This document shows, piece by piece, positions 10,792 to 20,310 of a stretch of 64,000 nucleotides of DNA (positions are counted from its first letter, which is position 1; each line of letters opens with the position of its first letter). A program made the translations under genes and the position numbers. The notes below the pieces were generated by a model that did no database searches, was not told the origin of the DNA, and saw nothing but the letters and a program-made list of their open reading frames with translations. The stretch covers positions 5,865,774 through 5,929,773 of the forward strand of contig CM030936.1 in NCBI GenBank assembly GCA_018136815.1. Direction: 5' to 3'. Source of the stretch: Isochrysis galbana. Lineage: Eukaryota > Haptophyta > Isochrysidales > Isochrysidaceae.

Positions 10792-11124
10792 AGCACAAAT
10801 TCCGTCTTGGCGCCTACGACCGCGCCACCCCATAATCCCGCTCCACTTCTGCCCGTGGAAACAGCGGGAACTGAGAAAATCATCGAGGCGGAAGTTGAGA
10901 AGATGGAAGCCCACGGGATAATCAGGAAGTCCAACTCCTCTTGGGCTTCGCGCGTGGTGTTAGTCACCAAGAAAGACGGCTCGGTCCGCTTTTGCGTCGA
11001 CTACCGCGACGTTAACTCGAAACTACGAATAGAGGATAGCCCTCTCCCCCTCACGGTGGAGGCTATCGACCCAACTCCGCGTTGGCGTCGCCCGCCGGGC
11101 TCTTCATCATCTTGGCTATCTTGA
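10642..11124 (+). CDS. truncated gypsy RT frame starting inside the LTR
   Basis: This 160-codon frame begins in the LTR and runs into the interior. Residues of the type EAEVEKMEAHGIIRKSNSSW followed by VTKKDGSVRFCVDYRDVN are the N-terminal fingers of Ty3/gypsy RT. The frame then degenerates at about 11085, and no catalytic Asp pair follows. Gag and protease are absent upstream. It cannot support transposition by itself. Confidence 0.8.
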   Translation: MVEAVRPDFYYDLSDIFPQETTSDSFTAASAAGSIERPSAHEPVVIACSTSTNSVLAPTTAPPHNPAPLLPVETAGTEKIIEAEVEKMEAHGIIRKSNSSWASRVVLVTKKDGSVRFCVDYRDVNSKLRIEDSPLPLTVEAIDPTPRWRRPPGSSSSWLS

Positions 11125-11386
11125 TCGCCCGCTGCACCCGACCTTCTTGTTCAGCTCGGCGAGCGCAAACGTCGTCCGAGACGACCTCCCACGGGCAGAA
11201 TGTCCGCTTCACGCCTCCCTTGGTCACGTAGCCGCCACGCGCCTCCGACAGGTACTTGCGGAGCTCGGTGCGACGACGGTCGACCTCCTCCTCGGTCATC
11301 ATGAATCCGTTCTTCGCTGCCATCGCTCGACGCTCAGTCCGCGGCCTTTCTCCCTCCCCCTCTGCGACTTCTCTCTTTGACTCCAA
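11063..11386 (-). CDS. antisense ORF inside the LTR element, possible captured sequence
   Basis: This 107-residue minus-strand frame lies between the LTRs, against the element's direction. A likely start is the Met of AAKNGFMMTEEEVDRRR. It is basic and helix-rich, with K/R/E patterning (EEEVDRRRTELRKYLSEARGG, RAIKIAKMM) unlike simple-sequence shadows. No family is recognised. It may be a captured host fragment or an inverted piece of the element's own gag. Confidence 0.35.
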   Translation of the reverse strand: MESKREVAEGEGERPRTERRAMAAKNGFMMTEEEVDRRRTELRKYLSEARGGYVTKGGVKRTFCPWEVVSDDVCARRAEQEGRVQRAIKIAKMMKSPAGDANAELGR

Positions 11387-11836
11387 TGATAGGGTCGTCG
11401 GAGATTGCTCGTCCCCGAGTTTCGCGTGTCTTCGGAATCATTCTCTCCCTTTCGTTGTTGTAGTAGATTGTTCCTCTTTCTTCGCTGTCGCCGTTGTTTA
11501 CAGGAGATGAGACGCGCGTCGTCTGCGGTTGCACCCACCGCAACACCCGAGCAAAACTCCTGTAAAAGGGAGAAATGGGTGGGACGATGCGTACAAATAG
11601 GTTGCCGCGTCAAGCTTCCGAATTTGTGCTCAAAGGGCCCACGGGTGCTCTCGTCTTCTATTCCCAGCGTCGCCTTCCATGTTTGGTTTCTCGGTTAACT
11701 TGGGTTCCTCTCACCTCGTTGTTCTAATTCTGGGCTTCTTCTATTTCGGTTGATTTGTCCGCGGATTTCTCCTATTTCGGTCGCTTTGTTCTCCTTCCAT
11801 GCTGCTCGTCGAGACGACTCGAATTTAGTCGGGGAG

Positions 11837-12506
11837 TGTCGTATTCCATACGATGACAGACTTTTACTTCTAACCGGTGGTTTATTTTAAGCCTCAAGGT
11901 CTCGTCGGCGACATTCTACCCCTTCTCTTACTTTCTTTCGATGTCATCAAACGTTCCACGACTGTCTTCCGTCTTCTCTTCATGCACCGGTTGTAGTCTT
12001 CCGTCTTCTCTTCGTATCTCGGCGGTAGCTCCACAGCGAGGTCTGCTCTCGGTGTTCCGACTTCTCTGTTTCGCGTGTCTGTGCGCCGATGAGTTGCCTT
12101 GGTGCCGACGCTTGACAGTCCGCCCTGAGTGTGGTTAGTTTTCGCCCTGTTTGGTTTAGTTCGTGTGTGTCTGTGTGACGGAAGGACTTTTTTTGAGTCC
12201 CTGCGTTGTAGTCCCTCGTGCCTACCTTGGACCTAAGAAGCTCTCATTCTCCTTCTCTCTCTTCCTCTAGCTCGCTAGCTAGCCTCGGCCCTACCCTCCA
12301 ACGCCGCGCGTTGTGAGCCTCCGAACCTCCGTCTCTCTTCTCGTCCCTCTCACTCGATGGTAGAAGCTGTCAGACCCGACTTCTACTATGACCTCTCAGA
12401 CATATTCCCGCAAGAAACTACCTCCGACTCCTTCACGGCCGCGTCAGCTGCCGGCTCGATCGAACGGCCCTCTGCCCACGAGCCAGTAGTCATCGCGTGT
12501 TCGACA
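11837..12506 (+). repeat. 3' LTR
   Basis: This copy reads as identical to the 5' LTR and is followed by the second CAATA. Unaltered sequence between LTRs indicates a recent insertion. Confidence 0.88.
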
Positions 12507-12815
12507 CAATAGCAATAGCGCATAGCGCGCTCGAAGGGTATAACACACCACAACCACAACCACAACGAATAAACTCGACAAATTCGTTGAAAATCTTTTC
12601 TTCGACTCAGCGGCCGCCGACCGCGCCACACGCTCCTCCAAGTGGTGGGACCTGGACCATACGGCCAAATCACTCAACACAACTTCAGTGACAGCCACAG
12701 CCAGAACCGCGAACCGCCCGCACTCGACAGTTCAAGGGGGGCAAAACAACAAATCTACATCGAATGACTCTAAAATCCAACCCTCAGCAGCTATTCTTAG
12801 AGCCCTCGAGGCGTC
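12507..12815 (+). repeat. dispersed repeat family A, copy 1 part 3
   Basis: This matches 54370-54655, including the words cgaataaactcgacaaattc and cggccgccgaccgcgccac. It ends near gccctcgaggcgtcgg in both copies. Confidence 0.8.
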
Positions 12816-12910
12816 GGGACGCTCAAGATCGTCACCCGTGTCGAATCGTCACATAAGCCACTACGAGGCGCGTCGAATCTCCTCGGACGGCACCGGGTAG
12901 GGGTACGTAA

Positions 12911-13004
12911 AAATATGTGCAGAAAAATCGCCCAAATATGTAGCTGAAATATGTCGAAAGTATGTGGACTCCACGCCCAAATACTGTACGTCGAAAAAAT
13001 GTAG
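12911..13004 (+). repeat. spaced word array, word ATATGTG
   Basis: ATAT-type words start at 12913, 12936, 12949, 12960 and 12981 (the last as ATAC), with CCCAA prefixes on the second and fifth. The spacing 23-13-11-21 is almost that of the arrays at 34605 and 44815. The sixth word is degenerate. Confidence 0.7.
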
Positions 13005-13254
13005 TTGCGTTGTCGACTTTCGCGTTTTGTGCACTAAGTAAGCTAACGCGCTAACGCACTCCGAGATCTCCGAACTCCGCCCTCCACCAAGTAATCAAGA
13101 AGCACGTGAAAGTATTACGTACTCGTTGCCCCGCCGTGCGACTCACTGAACAAAACGGTCCTTCCCGCGTGCAGCCCCCCCCCCCCCCCCCCCGAGAGAG
13201 CCCAACCATGTCGGAGAAAAGGCAAAAAATCGCCTCTTGTCCGGTCGGGGGTCT

Positions 13255-13365
13255 CTCGATTCACTATTCTTCTGCACCCTTGACCTGGCCTCGGGTTTTT
13301 GGGGCATCCCGATTCGGGAGTCCAACCAGCACATCACCGCATTCACGACTCGTGGTGCCTGCCAC
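13255..13365 (+). pseudogene. gypsy RT palm fragment
   Basis: One frame reads TLDLASGFWGIPIRESNQHI then TAFTTRGA, the RT block beginning with the first catalytic Asp. It is isolated: neither the upstream VDYRD block nor the downstream YxDD is adjacent. It directly precedes the methyltransferase gene on the other strand. Confidence 0.75.
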
Positions 13366-13461
13366 CATGTCAACGGCCACCGCCGTTAGCCCAGAATCTT
13401 CAGATTTTTTTCAAGGGTCTCCCTGCATATGGTTGAGCTGTAACAGCGGTAGCGGGCATAT

Positions 13462-15279
13462 TCAAGATTTTTTTACATTCACACGTTGGCCGTTGGCCAA
13501 GACATGTGCGTCGGCGAGCGCCATTTGTAACCCATCTGCATTCCTCTCAATTATGGCCCAATACATCGGTCCAAACCCGAGGCAACTCTTGTCGGGTAAG
13601 AGGATCGCACCAAATTCAGTCAGCTCGACGCCCTCGAGTAGCCTATTCAAGCCAGCGTATGAAGTTGCTGTGTCGGACTCGTGCGTCGGGAAGATGCGGC
13701 CTAATGACGGCTTGTCCGTCTGCTCTGAGTACGAAGTATTGCATATTCTCATCAGTGCCGCGAGTGGATCCGCTACAAAGAGACCGGCGCCGTGTCGTCG
13801 GTGTTTAAGGAGGCGCCCCACCGTTCCGTCGTTTTGTCCAGGGTCAATAGAACAGGTCGAATACACCAAACGACCTCCTGGCGCCAAAAGCGATGCAGCA
13901 TTGAAGAGCATTGCCGCCTGCGATGTTGCATCACGGCGGAGTCGCGAGACGGACCAAGCCGACGGGTCTACGGAGAAACTGAGGTCATTACAGTCAGCCG
14001 TAGCTCCATCGCCTCTTCTGGGCTGACAACATGCTCTAGCCGCGCCGGCTCGCGAAATTCCCTCCCGTTGTAGGCCCATGCTGTGCTCCACCCTGGCCCC
14101 CGCCGAATCTCTTCGTGCTTGGTGGATGATGTGACGTTCGCTTGAGCACGGCGCATCCAGGAGTATCCGGTCAAATCTAAGCCGCTTAGCTCCTTGCCTC
14201 AAATTCTGCCTTGTGTTCTGATATGGTCTTGCTTGTCGCCCATCCTCGCGGCCGAATGTTGCGGCATCGAAACGAGTCGTGATAACCCTGTCCCCGGAGT
14301 ATTCGGCATCGAGGATGTCTGATACCAAGTCATGGGATGCCAAATTGGGCTCGGTACGCTCCAAGGGTTGACCATGATCGTTGTTGTTTTGTGTGGCTTG
14401 AAGCAGCGTGTCGGGAAGAAAGTCTGCGAGTGTCTTGTTCAGACGCGCTTGACGCCCTCTAGATCGATCATTGCATACCAGAAGCGAGGTAGCGCGTATA
14501 CCATCATCTAGAGGTTGAGCACGTGGAGCGCTCCACCTCCCTGGCGACATGTGTGAGGTCTCATCCCCCTCGACCCAGCGGTTGCAATACTCCTCATCCT
14601 GTGGGCCAGCCGCACCAACCTCACCGCCTCCTTCGCAATGAGAGAGAGTTCTGCCTCTTTCAAAACTCCCCGAGTCGGAGGCACACGCCCAGCTATGCGC
14701 GTAGCCACCTCCGAGCCTGGAACATAGAGCCTGATCCCGTCCAAAAAGCAGGCCGGCCAAAACGAGGGATTTCCCTCCCGGCGCTGCACACATGTCGAGA
14801 ACACGATGCCCTGGCTTCACGTCGAGCGCCAACGCAGGCAGCGGCGATGCGCCATCCAAAGCGTATGTTTGGTTCAGTGTGAGGGTTTGGGCGGCGAGCG
14901 GTGTGTCCTGCCAAGGCGCCATGCCTACCAACTGGTTGCCACCTCCCTTCCCCGTCTCAGCTCCCCTCTGGCTGTAAGCCGAGGTGCTCTGGTCGTCAGT
15001 CGACCCTCCCCGGCCACCCGTCAGCTGGCCTGACGGCACGCCCACTCTCCTCTCACCCCGTCGGAGCGCGAGGTGGCAGCGGCGACCGGCGGCAAAGATG
15101 CTCCCCAACTGTTCTGGTTGCACTCCTCCGGCAGGCCGCGCGGTGAAGGGGTTGATCCACAGGAGGTGTTCGGTCGGCGCAGCGAGCGCCCGAAGCAGCC
15201 TCGGCCATCGCCCGCCGTACACGGTGGCCCAGTGCTGCTCGAAGGCGCCGCGCCGCGCCGACGGCCGACGGCGGCACAT
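13462..15279 (-). CDS. NSUN-type RNA (cytosine-5) methyltransferase
   Basis: A 605-residue frame with the RsmB/NOP catalytic plan. The SAM-binding block VLDMCAAPGGKS is at 160-171, LLVCNDRS at 267-274, DAPCSSERH at 375-383 and LVYSTCSIDPGQN at 471-483. The two cysteines in DAPC and TCS are the release and nucleophile residues of this family, and both are present. Closest in plan are NSUN3/NSUN4 and plastid or mitochondrial relatives, so a tRNA or organellar rRNA substrate is inferred. The first 120 residues lack a clear domain. Segments at about 182-262 and 388-438 look poorly conserved and may be unspliced introns that happen to keep the frame. The ATG at 15279 follows a GA-rich tract. Confidence 0.85.
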   Translation of the reverse strand: MCRRRPSARRGAFEQHWATVYGGRWPRLLRALAAPTEHLLWINPFTARPAGGVQPEQLGSIFAAGRRCHLALRRGERRVGVPSGQLTGGRGGSTDDQSTSAYSQRGAETGKGGGNQLVGMAPWQDTPLAAQTLTLNQTYALDGASPLPALALDVKPGHRVLDMCAAPGGKSLVLAGLLFGRDQALCSRLGGGYAHSWACASDSGSFERGRTLSHCEGGGEVGAAGPQDEEYCNRWVEGDETSHMSPGRWSAPRAQPLDDGIRATSLLVCNDRSRGRQARLNKTLADFLPDTLLQATQNNNDHGQPLERTEPNLASHDLVSDILDAEYSGDRVITTRFDAATFGREDGRQARPYQNTRQNLRQGAKRLRFDRILLDAPCSSERHIIHQARRDSAGARVEHSMGLQREGISRAGAARACCQPRRGDGATADCNDLSFSVDPSAWSVSRLRRDATSQAAMLFNAASLLAPGGRLVYSTCSIDPGQNDGTVGRLLKHRRHGAGLFVADPLAALMRICNTSYSEQTDKPSLGRIFPTHESDTATSYAGLNRLLEGVELTEFGAILLPDKSCLGFGPMYWAIIERNADGLQMALADAHVLANGQRVNVKKS

Positions 15280-15339
15280 CTCTCCTCTCTCTCTCTCTCC
15301 TCTAAACTTTAGACCTCCCTTTCTCCGTTGAGAATTGTA

Positions 15340-15390
15340 AATGTTACCACCCAGGAGCCAACGTCCCCCGATAGCTATCGGGCCCCCCCG
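15340..15390. repeat. palindrome-bearing repeat upstream of the methyltransferase gene
   Basis: This holds the word CACCCAGGAGCCAACG followed by the 16-bp palindrome CCCGATAGCTATCGGG. A near copy is inverted at 44335-44390. It lies about 60-110 bp upstream of the minus-strand start at 15279, so a regulatory role is possible but unproven. Confidence 0.6.
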
Positions 15391-15550
15391 ATAATACGAT
15401 CATACAAGCCCCCGAGGTTTGGCCCCATACAATAACAATAAAAAACATCTGAGCGTTAGTACCACTGCTGCCACTAGCCCGGTACTACCACGGCACCCCT
15501 CAGCGCACCTGCCCGTACGCCTTGACGTGTGTTGACTCACAGACACATAC

Positions 15551-15700
15551 GCATATGCACCCCTTCAAATCTCCCCCCTCGCAGACCCCCGGCTCCCGGC
15601 TCCCATTTTAACTCACCCAAGTTACAATGAGGGAAAACCCAGTGAGGCGGACCGACCTACGTCGGGCGACTCACCATGAAAAGCACCGGGGGGGGGGGGC
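15551..15700 (+). repeat. dispersed repeat family B, copy 2
   Basis: This runs from ATGCACCCCTTCAAATCTCC through the CCGACCTACGTCGGGCGACTC words. It matches 3990-4158 and 63090-63240 in the opposite orientation. The preceding 15449-15527 (gcgttagtaccac, agcccggtac) recurs at 57171-57212 and inverted near 63270-63345, so two repeat families adjoin here and at 63 kb. Confidence 0.6.
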
Positions 15701-15956
15701 CTCTCGTCCGTCGTCCGTGAAGCTGGACGGCCCTTACAGCTCTCGCCGCGAGCACTCCTCGAGAAATAAAAGATAAAAGACTACGCCTCGAGATACCTGC
15801 CACAAGGGTTCCCGTAGGCGCCTTGAGCCTCTCCCTCCTCATCTCCCTCCTGTCGCCAGCCGCCCCTCTCCGCCCAAACGGGGCCCATTTTTCATCGCAC
15901 TCCATCGGGGGGGGGGGTGCAAAATCCCCCCTCTCCCTCTCTCCATTCTCAACTAA

Positions 15957-16120
15957 CTTTATAGTTAGACGCGATGGAGCGCGCCGGCGCGCCTCTCCTC
16001 TCCTTCGGGCCCCCCGCCGAGGGCGGCCCCCCAGCCCCCATGGACCTGTCGCAATCGAAGCGACCGCGTCCGCCGTCAGAGGCCGAGCAGGTGTGTGCGA
16101 CCCCGGTCGCACCCCGCGGC
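15957..16120 (+). repeat. LINE 5' region and Met-Glu-Arg-Ala ORF start, copy 3
   Basis: AACTTTATAGTTAGACGCG precedes ATGGAGCGCGCC at 15974. The following coding stretch (PLLSFGPPAEG) is nearly the same as that at 61505. It diverges after about 16110. Confidence 0.65.
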
Positions 16121-16319
16121 CCGTGGCCTCGGCCACACCCGCCAAGACAGACATGCTGGCCCCCCACATGGGGGGTGGCAGTCTGTAGACCCCAACACAC
16201 CACCTCCACGACCACACTTCCTCATCCTCCATGGGCATGCCTTATGGCAGAGGCCCCTCTCACCCTGGTGACGGTCGCGCTGCCACGGCGGCGCGGCTCG
16301 AGACCGGGTGGGCCAACCA

Positions 16320-16530
16320 GGGACATGCTGCTATTGTACTTGAGCTCCTCAATGCTGGTGCAATGATCGAATCTATGGATGACGAGGGATACACTCCTCT
16401 CATTCATGCGTGCAAGATGGGGCACATTGGAGTGGTCGAAATCCTCCTTGCGAAGGGTGCTCGTGTCAACGACAGGATCCTCCGCTTCACAAACGACCAA
16501 GAAATGATTGATCTAGTGACGAAATCCTAA
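16320..16530 (+). CDS. ankyrin-repeat exon (fragment)
   Basis: The frame reads GHAAIVLELLNAGAMIE then DEGYTPLIHACKMGHIGVVEILLAKGA, one full and one partial ankyrin repeat, and stops at 16530. It follows CCAACCAG, a plausible 3' splice site, but no upstream exon could be joined. The AT content is higher than in the flanking LINE copy. It may be the end of a host ankyrin protein displaced by the LINE fragment, or a pseudogene. Confidence 0.65.
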
Positions 16531-17286
16531 TTCTATTCATTGGGGCTTTCGTATCTTTGCCTTGGAGGCTAATCTCACTAAAGGTGATAATCGGTTGAGT
16601 CGGCTTGAAGGTTCGTGGTGGCGTTTGACATCTCAGTGTCAGGCGTAGTTGTTGTGGATCGATAAATGATGTGGTTACATAGCTCACGATGCATCATCTC
16701 GCGCAAGAATATTGCTTTTATGCATGGTGTGAAAAAAAGTACCATAGGGCACCATCACCAGTTGTGCATCGAGGAAGCTTGGCAAGTTTGGAAGACTGAC
16801 ATGAAGCCCGTAACGAAACGCACAGACACAAAACACGATCTTACGATGCCCATCCACCCGAGTACACCCGATGTGTAACACTATCGTGAAAGTGAAACTA
16901 GTGTCGCTGAAGCCAACGCCGACGAGGAACCCCACACTCCCGTGGAGAAACCTTCTAGACAGAGCGAGCAACGAACCACGGAGGGTCGTATGATTCCGGT
17001 ATGTTTACGTTAGTTTCCTGAGCCCAAGGGTCGTCGTGGGGTTTGAAGGGTGCGTGCCGTTCCTCCCTATGAGCTGCGTGGGAGGGTGAGGCTGAGGACA
17101 CCCAAGACGGGCAACCAGACGCGCAGCCATGCCGTGTCTCGCTCGGTCACGTAGCCGGCACCGAGGAGCCGCGCGCCCAGACGGCGGCGTAACGTTTCGG
17201 CGGGCAAGGAGGAGTCAGTGGACCCATCCCCGGACCAAGCATTTGAATGTTATGATCGGGTAGCAACAGAATCAAATTCGATTGTG

Positions 17287-18279
17287 ATGTTTCAAAAAGT
17301 CGATATGGTGTTGAAGGAAGACTTTGATATAGACGATTATAAAATGATAGTCAAGTTGTATTTCGATGTACGCAATGAATGGGAAATCAAGTATAAGGCT
17401 GTACTCGATTATAAACAGGAGATGGAGGAGAAATATACAGAGAAGACTCAAAAGCAAAGTGCTCCTGATGCCACTCAAACTGACTGTACCCAAGGGGATG
17501 ATGTCTATCTGATATATATGGGACTATTTGGGATTGCTTTCAGCTGGACCTTGTTTCTTGTAGCTTTGTATATAACCGAGATGAAATTCGCCAATAAAAT
17601 ATTGAGAGAAAACGAGCATATAACTAAATTGACCCAGGAGTATAGTCATAAGGTCATAGAAATCCAGAGACGATTGTGCAACTTCAATAACACAAAATCG
17701 GTCGTGAATATGATCGCACATCGTGATGATCTCATCGGTTTAATGGATGCGTTCTCAGAAACTCTCGATACTCAAAGAGATGGTATTTTTAATGGCCTCA
17801 TACCACAGAAATCACAATTATATCGTCAAATGGAAGAGTATATAAATAGCGATGTGGTGAGTGATGGACACAAAGATATTTTGAAGGATTGCTTGAAACT
17901 GATAGATAACGTCATGTACTCTCACTACCCAACGGATCCCAGAATTGCAGTTTCAGTGCAACGAAACACCTCTGAAAGCCGTCTCAATCGCCTCAAGCAA
18001 AGTTTATCAGGAATCCTGTGCTTCAAAGGGCATAGGATACAGAAGCCGACATATGACTTTATCATTCGTGAGAATGACACACCACGTGATGTATATAAAA
18101 AGTTGGACGAATTTGTAAAGATAACGGATAACGTGATAAGCTTGGCTAATTTCGTGGACAGTGTGAGGACAGAGCTTGACGCAGTCTACGATATGTACGA
18201 CCCTCACTTTCAGCTTATAGAAAGTGCAGTATTTCATTCCCAAACATTCGCACCTACCGCACACCCCCTTGCTACTTGA
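17287..18279 (+). CDS. AT-rich membrane/coiled-coil protein of unknown origin
   Basis: A 330-residue frame from the first in-frame ATG at 17287; open sequence extends upstream to 17218 without one. It has one strong hydrophobic segment (IYMGLFGIAFSWTLFLVALY) near residues 77-96. Lys/Glu-rich helical stretches on both sides could form coiled coils. I recognise no family. Base composition is strikingly AT-rich (A/T third positions) compared with the host exons nearby, and the shift occurs abruptly at about 17235 and 18260. That suggests foreign origin, for example from a large DNA virus or another lineage. There is no visible intron. Confidence 0.55.
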   Translation: MFQKVDMVLKEDFDIDDYKMIVKLYFDVRNEWEIKYKAVLDYKQEMEEKYTEKTQKQSAPDATQTDCTQGDDVYLIYMGLFGIAFSWTLFLVALYITEMKFANKILRENEHITKLTQEYSHKVIEIQRRLCNFNNTKSVVNMIAHRDDLIGLMDAFSETLDTQRDGIFNGLIPQKSQLYRQMEEYINSDVVSDGHKDILKDCLKLIDNVMYSHYPTDPRIAVSVQRNTSESRLNRLKQSLSGILCFKGHRIQKPTYDFIIRENDTPRDVYKKLDEFVKITDNVISLANFVDSVRTELDAVYDMYDPHFQLIESAVFHSQTFAPTAHPLAT

Positions 18280-18491
18280 CGAGGGGTCGCTGTCTTGAGG
18301 GTGTCGCTAGGCAAAAGAGTAAAGAAGGAGTGTGCGGTAGCTTTGGGGGGTCGTCTGTGGTGATTTGGCTACGAAGAGTGGTTTTGTGCCCATAGCGTTT
18401 TCGTACATAACGTTATCAAGAAGTGCTGTCAATCTCATCGAACAAGAGTACCGCACACCTCTGCTAACTACACACCGCACACCATTCCAAG

Positions 18492-18653
18492 TCACCATTC
18501 CGTGTGGATGGTCAATCCCTTGATGGATATGGCCATAATCAATGGCTTCCTCCCCTCAGTGCTGATGGAATTGCCACAAAGATTGAGATGTTTGAGATTG
18601 TTGAAGCCTCCCTTGGAGACGGCCTCGGCAAATGCCTTTACTCCATCGTCGCG
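18492..18653 (-). CDS. leucine-rich repeat exon (fragment)
   Basis: The minus-strand frame reads DDGVKAFAEAVSKGGFNNLK followed by HLNLCGNSISTEG and stops at 18492. This is one RNI/NLR-type LRR (LxxLxLxxNxIxxxG) and part of the next. Immediately upstream on this strand is a trinucleotide-rich microsatellite, so the preceding exon or repeat has been lost or lies elsewhere. Confidence 0.6.
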   Translation of the reverse strand, partial: RDDGVKAFAEAVSKGGFNNLKHLNLCGNSISTEGRKPLIMAISIKGLTIHTEW

Positions 18654-18654
18654 A

Positions 18655-18760
18655 GGAGGAGATGGTGGAGACGACGGTGGTGGAAGAGACGACGACAGTG
18701 GTGGAAGAGACGACGACGGTGGTGGAAGAGACGACGGTGGTGGTGACAATGGGGGGGTGA
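18655..18760. repeat. microsatellite of 18-21-bp GGTGGAAGAGACGACGAC units
   Basis: Imperfect tandem units containing GACGACGG and GGTGGAAGAGA lie directly beside the LRR fragment. Confidence 0.75.
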
Positions 18761-19014
18761 TTGACTGCAGACGGCGTCGTTGACCAAGGCCTTCTTTGAC
18801 AAGACCCCACTGGCGGCTACAGCAGACACTGTCGACACCAAGCCCCGCGTCGACTGGGTCCCATGCCGGGTTCGCGCGCCATGCGCAGTGGATGCGGCAC
18901 GCGAGTGTGCCTATCACGACGTGTTTGCGCTTTTGCAGGAGAAGAGGTGCAGGTGAGACCAGGAGGTGCAGCAGAGGTGCGCATAATACTATCACTTCAA
19001 TAACTGTCCAACTA

Positions 19015-19915
19015 TCATTTTATCAACTGTCCAACTGCCTAACTGTCAAACTGCCCAACTTCCCAACTGTCAAACTGCCCAACTTCCCAACTGTCAAACT
19101 GCCCAACTTCCCAACTGTCAAACTGCCCAACTGCCCAACTGCCCAACTGCCCAACTGCCCAACTGCCCAACTGCCCAACTGCCCAACTGCCCAACTGCCC
19201 AACTGCCCAACTATCACCTCATCAACTGTCCAACTGCCCAACTATCACCTCATCAACTGCCCAACTGTTATTTCATCAACTGCCCAACTGTTATTTCATC
19301 AACTGCCCAACTGCCCAACTGCCCAACTATCACCTCATCAACTGCCCAACTGCCCAACTGCCCAACTGCCCAACTGCCCAACTGCCCAACTATCACCTCA
19401 TCAACTGCCCAACTGCCCAACTGCCCAACTGCCCAACTGCCCAACTATCACCTCATCAACTGTCCAACTGCCCAACTGCCCAACTATCATTTTATCAACT
19501 GCCCAACTATCACTTCATCAACTGCCTAACTGTCCAACTGCCCAACTGTCCAACTGCCCAACTATCATTTTATCAACTGCCCAACTGTCATTTTATCAAC
19601 TGCCCAACTATCACTTCATCAACTGCCCAACTATCATTTTATCAACTGCCCAACTGTCCAACTGCCCAACTATCATTTTATCAACTGCCCAACTGTCCAA
19701 CTGCCCAACTATCATCAACTGCCCAACTTTCTCCGCACAACGCTCCGCACTCTCAACTGCACAACTCTCAACTGCACAACTCTTAACTGCACAACTCTCA
19801 ACTTCACAACTCTTAACTGCACAACTCTCAACTGCACAATTCTCAACTGCACAACTCTCAACTACACAACTCTCAACTGCACAACTCTCAACTGCACAAC
19901 TCTCAACTGCACACC
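19015..19915 (+). repeat. CAACTG satellite block 1
   Basis: This block is built from CCCAACTG units in tandem. They are interspersed with longer variants that keep CAACT and change the tail (CAACTATCACCTCAT, CAACTGTTATTTCAT, CAACTATCATTTTAT). At the end it becomes CAACTGCACAACTCT units. The units contain few stop codons, so long spurious frames run across it on both strands. I treat none of these as genes. Confidence 0.9.
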
Positions 19916-20310
19916 TCTCTCCGCGGCCCACCCGCGCGGCGCCGCCAGCCCTGCCAGCCCTGCCCTCCTCCTCCTCCTTCCTCCTCCTCCTTCCTCCTCC
20001 TCCTCCTCCTCCTGCCCTCCTGCTCTTCCTCCCACTGCACCAGCCTCCGCTTTCTCTCTCGACCGCCCGCCACTTCTCTCTTCGGCCACCCTCTCGACCG
20101 CCCCGCCAGTTGGTTGCTGCATCGCTCTCCACTCGACTTCTCTTCCCGTCCATGGCCTTCTTATCCCCTGTTTCTGCCGACGAACGGCCTCTCCCCTTCC
20201 TATTCGAACGCCTGGCCGTCGAGGGGCGGGCGGCGGAGAGGCGGGCGGAGAGGGGAGGGGTGGGGAGAGGAGGAGCCGCACTACCGGGGAGAGGAGGAGC
20301 CGCACACCAC

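Larger units (their letters stand above)
10122..12506 (+). mobile_element. 2.4 kb LTR retrotransposon, non-autonomous Ty3/gypsy type
   Basis: Two direct 670-bp LTRs (10122-10791, 11837-12506) read as identical by eye. They start TGTCG and end CGACA, and the element is flanked by CAATA (10117-10121, 12507-12511). The 1045-bp interior holds the beginning of a gypsy RT and then unrelated sequence with an open frame on the opposite strand. It lacks the RT catalytic core, RNase H and integrase. GGGGAG before the 3' LTR is a candidate polypurine tract. I could not identify a primer-binding site. Confidence 0.9.
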
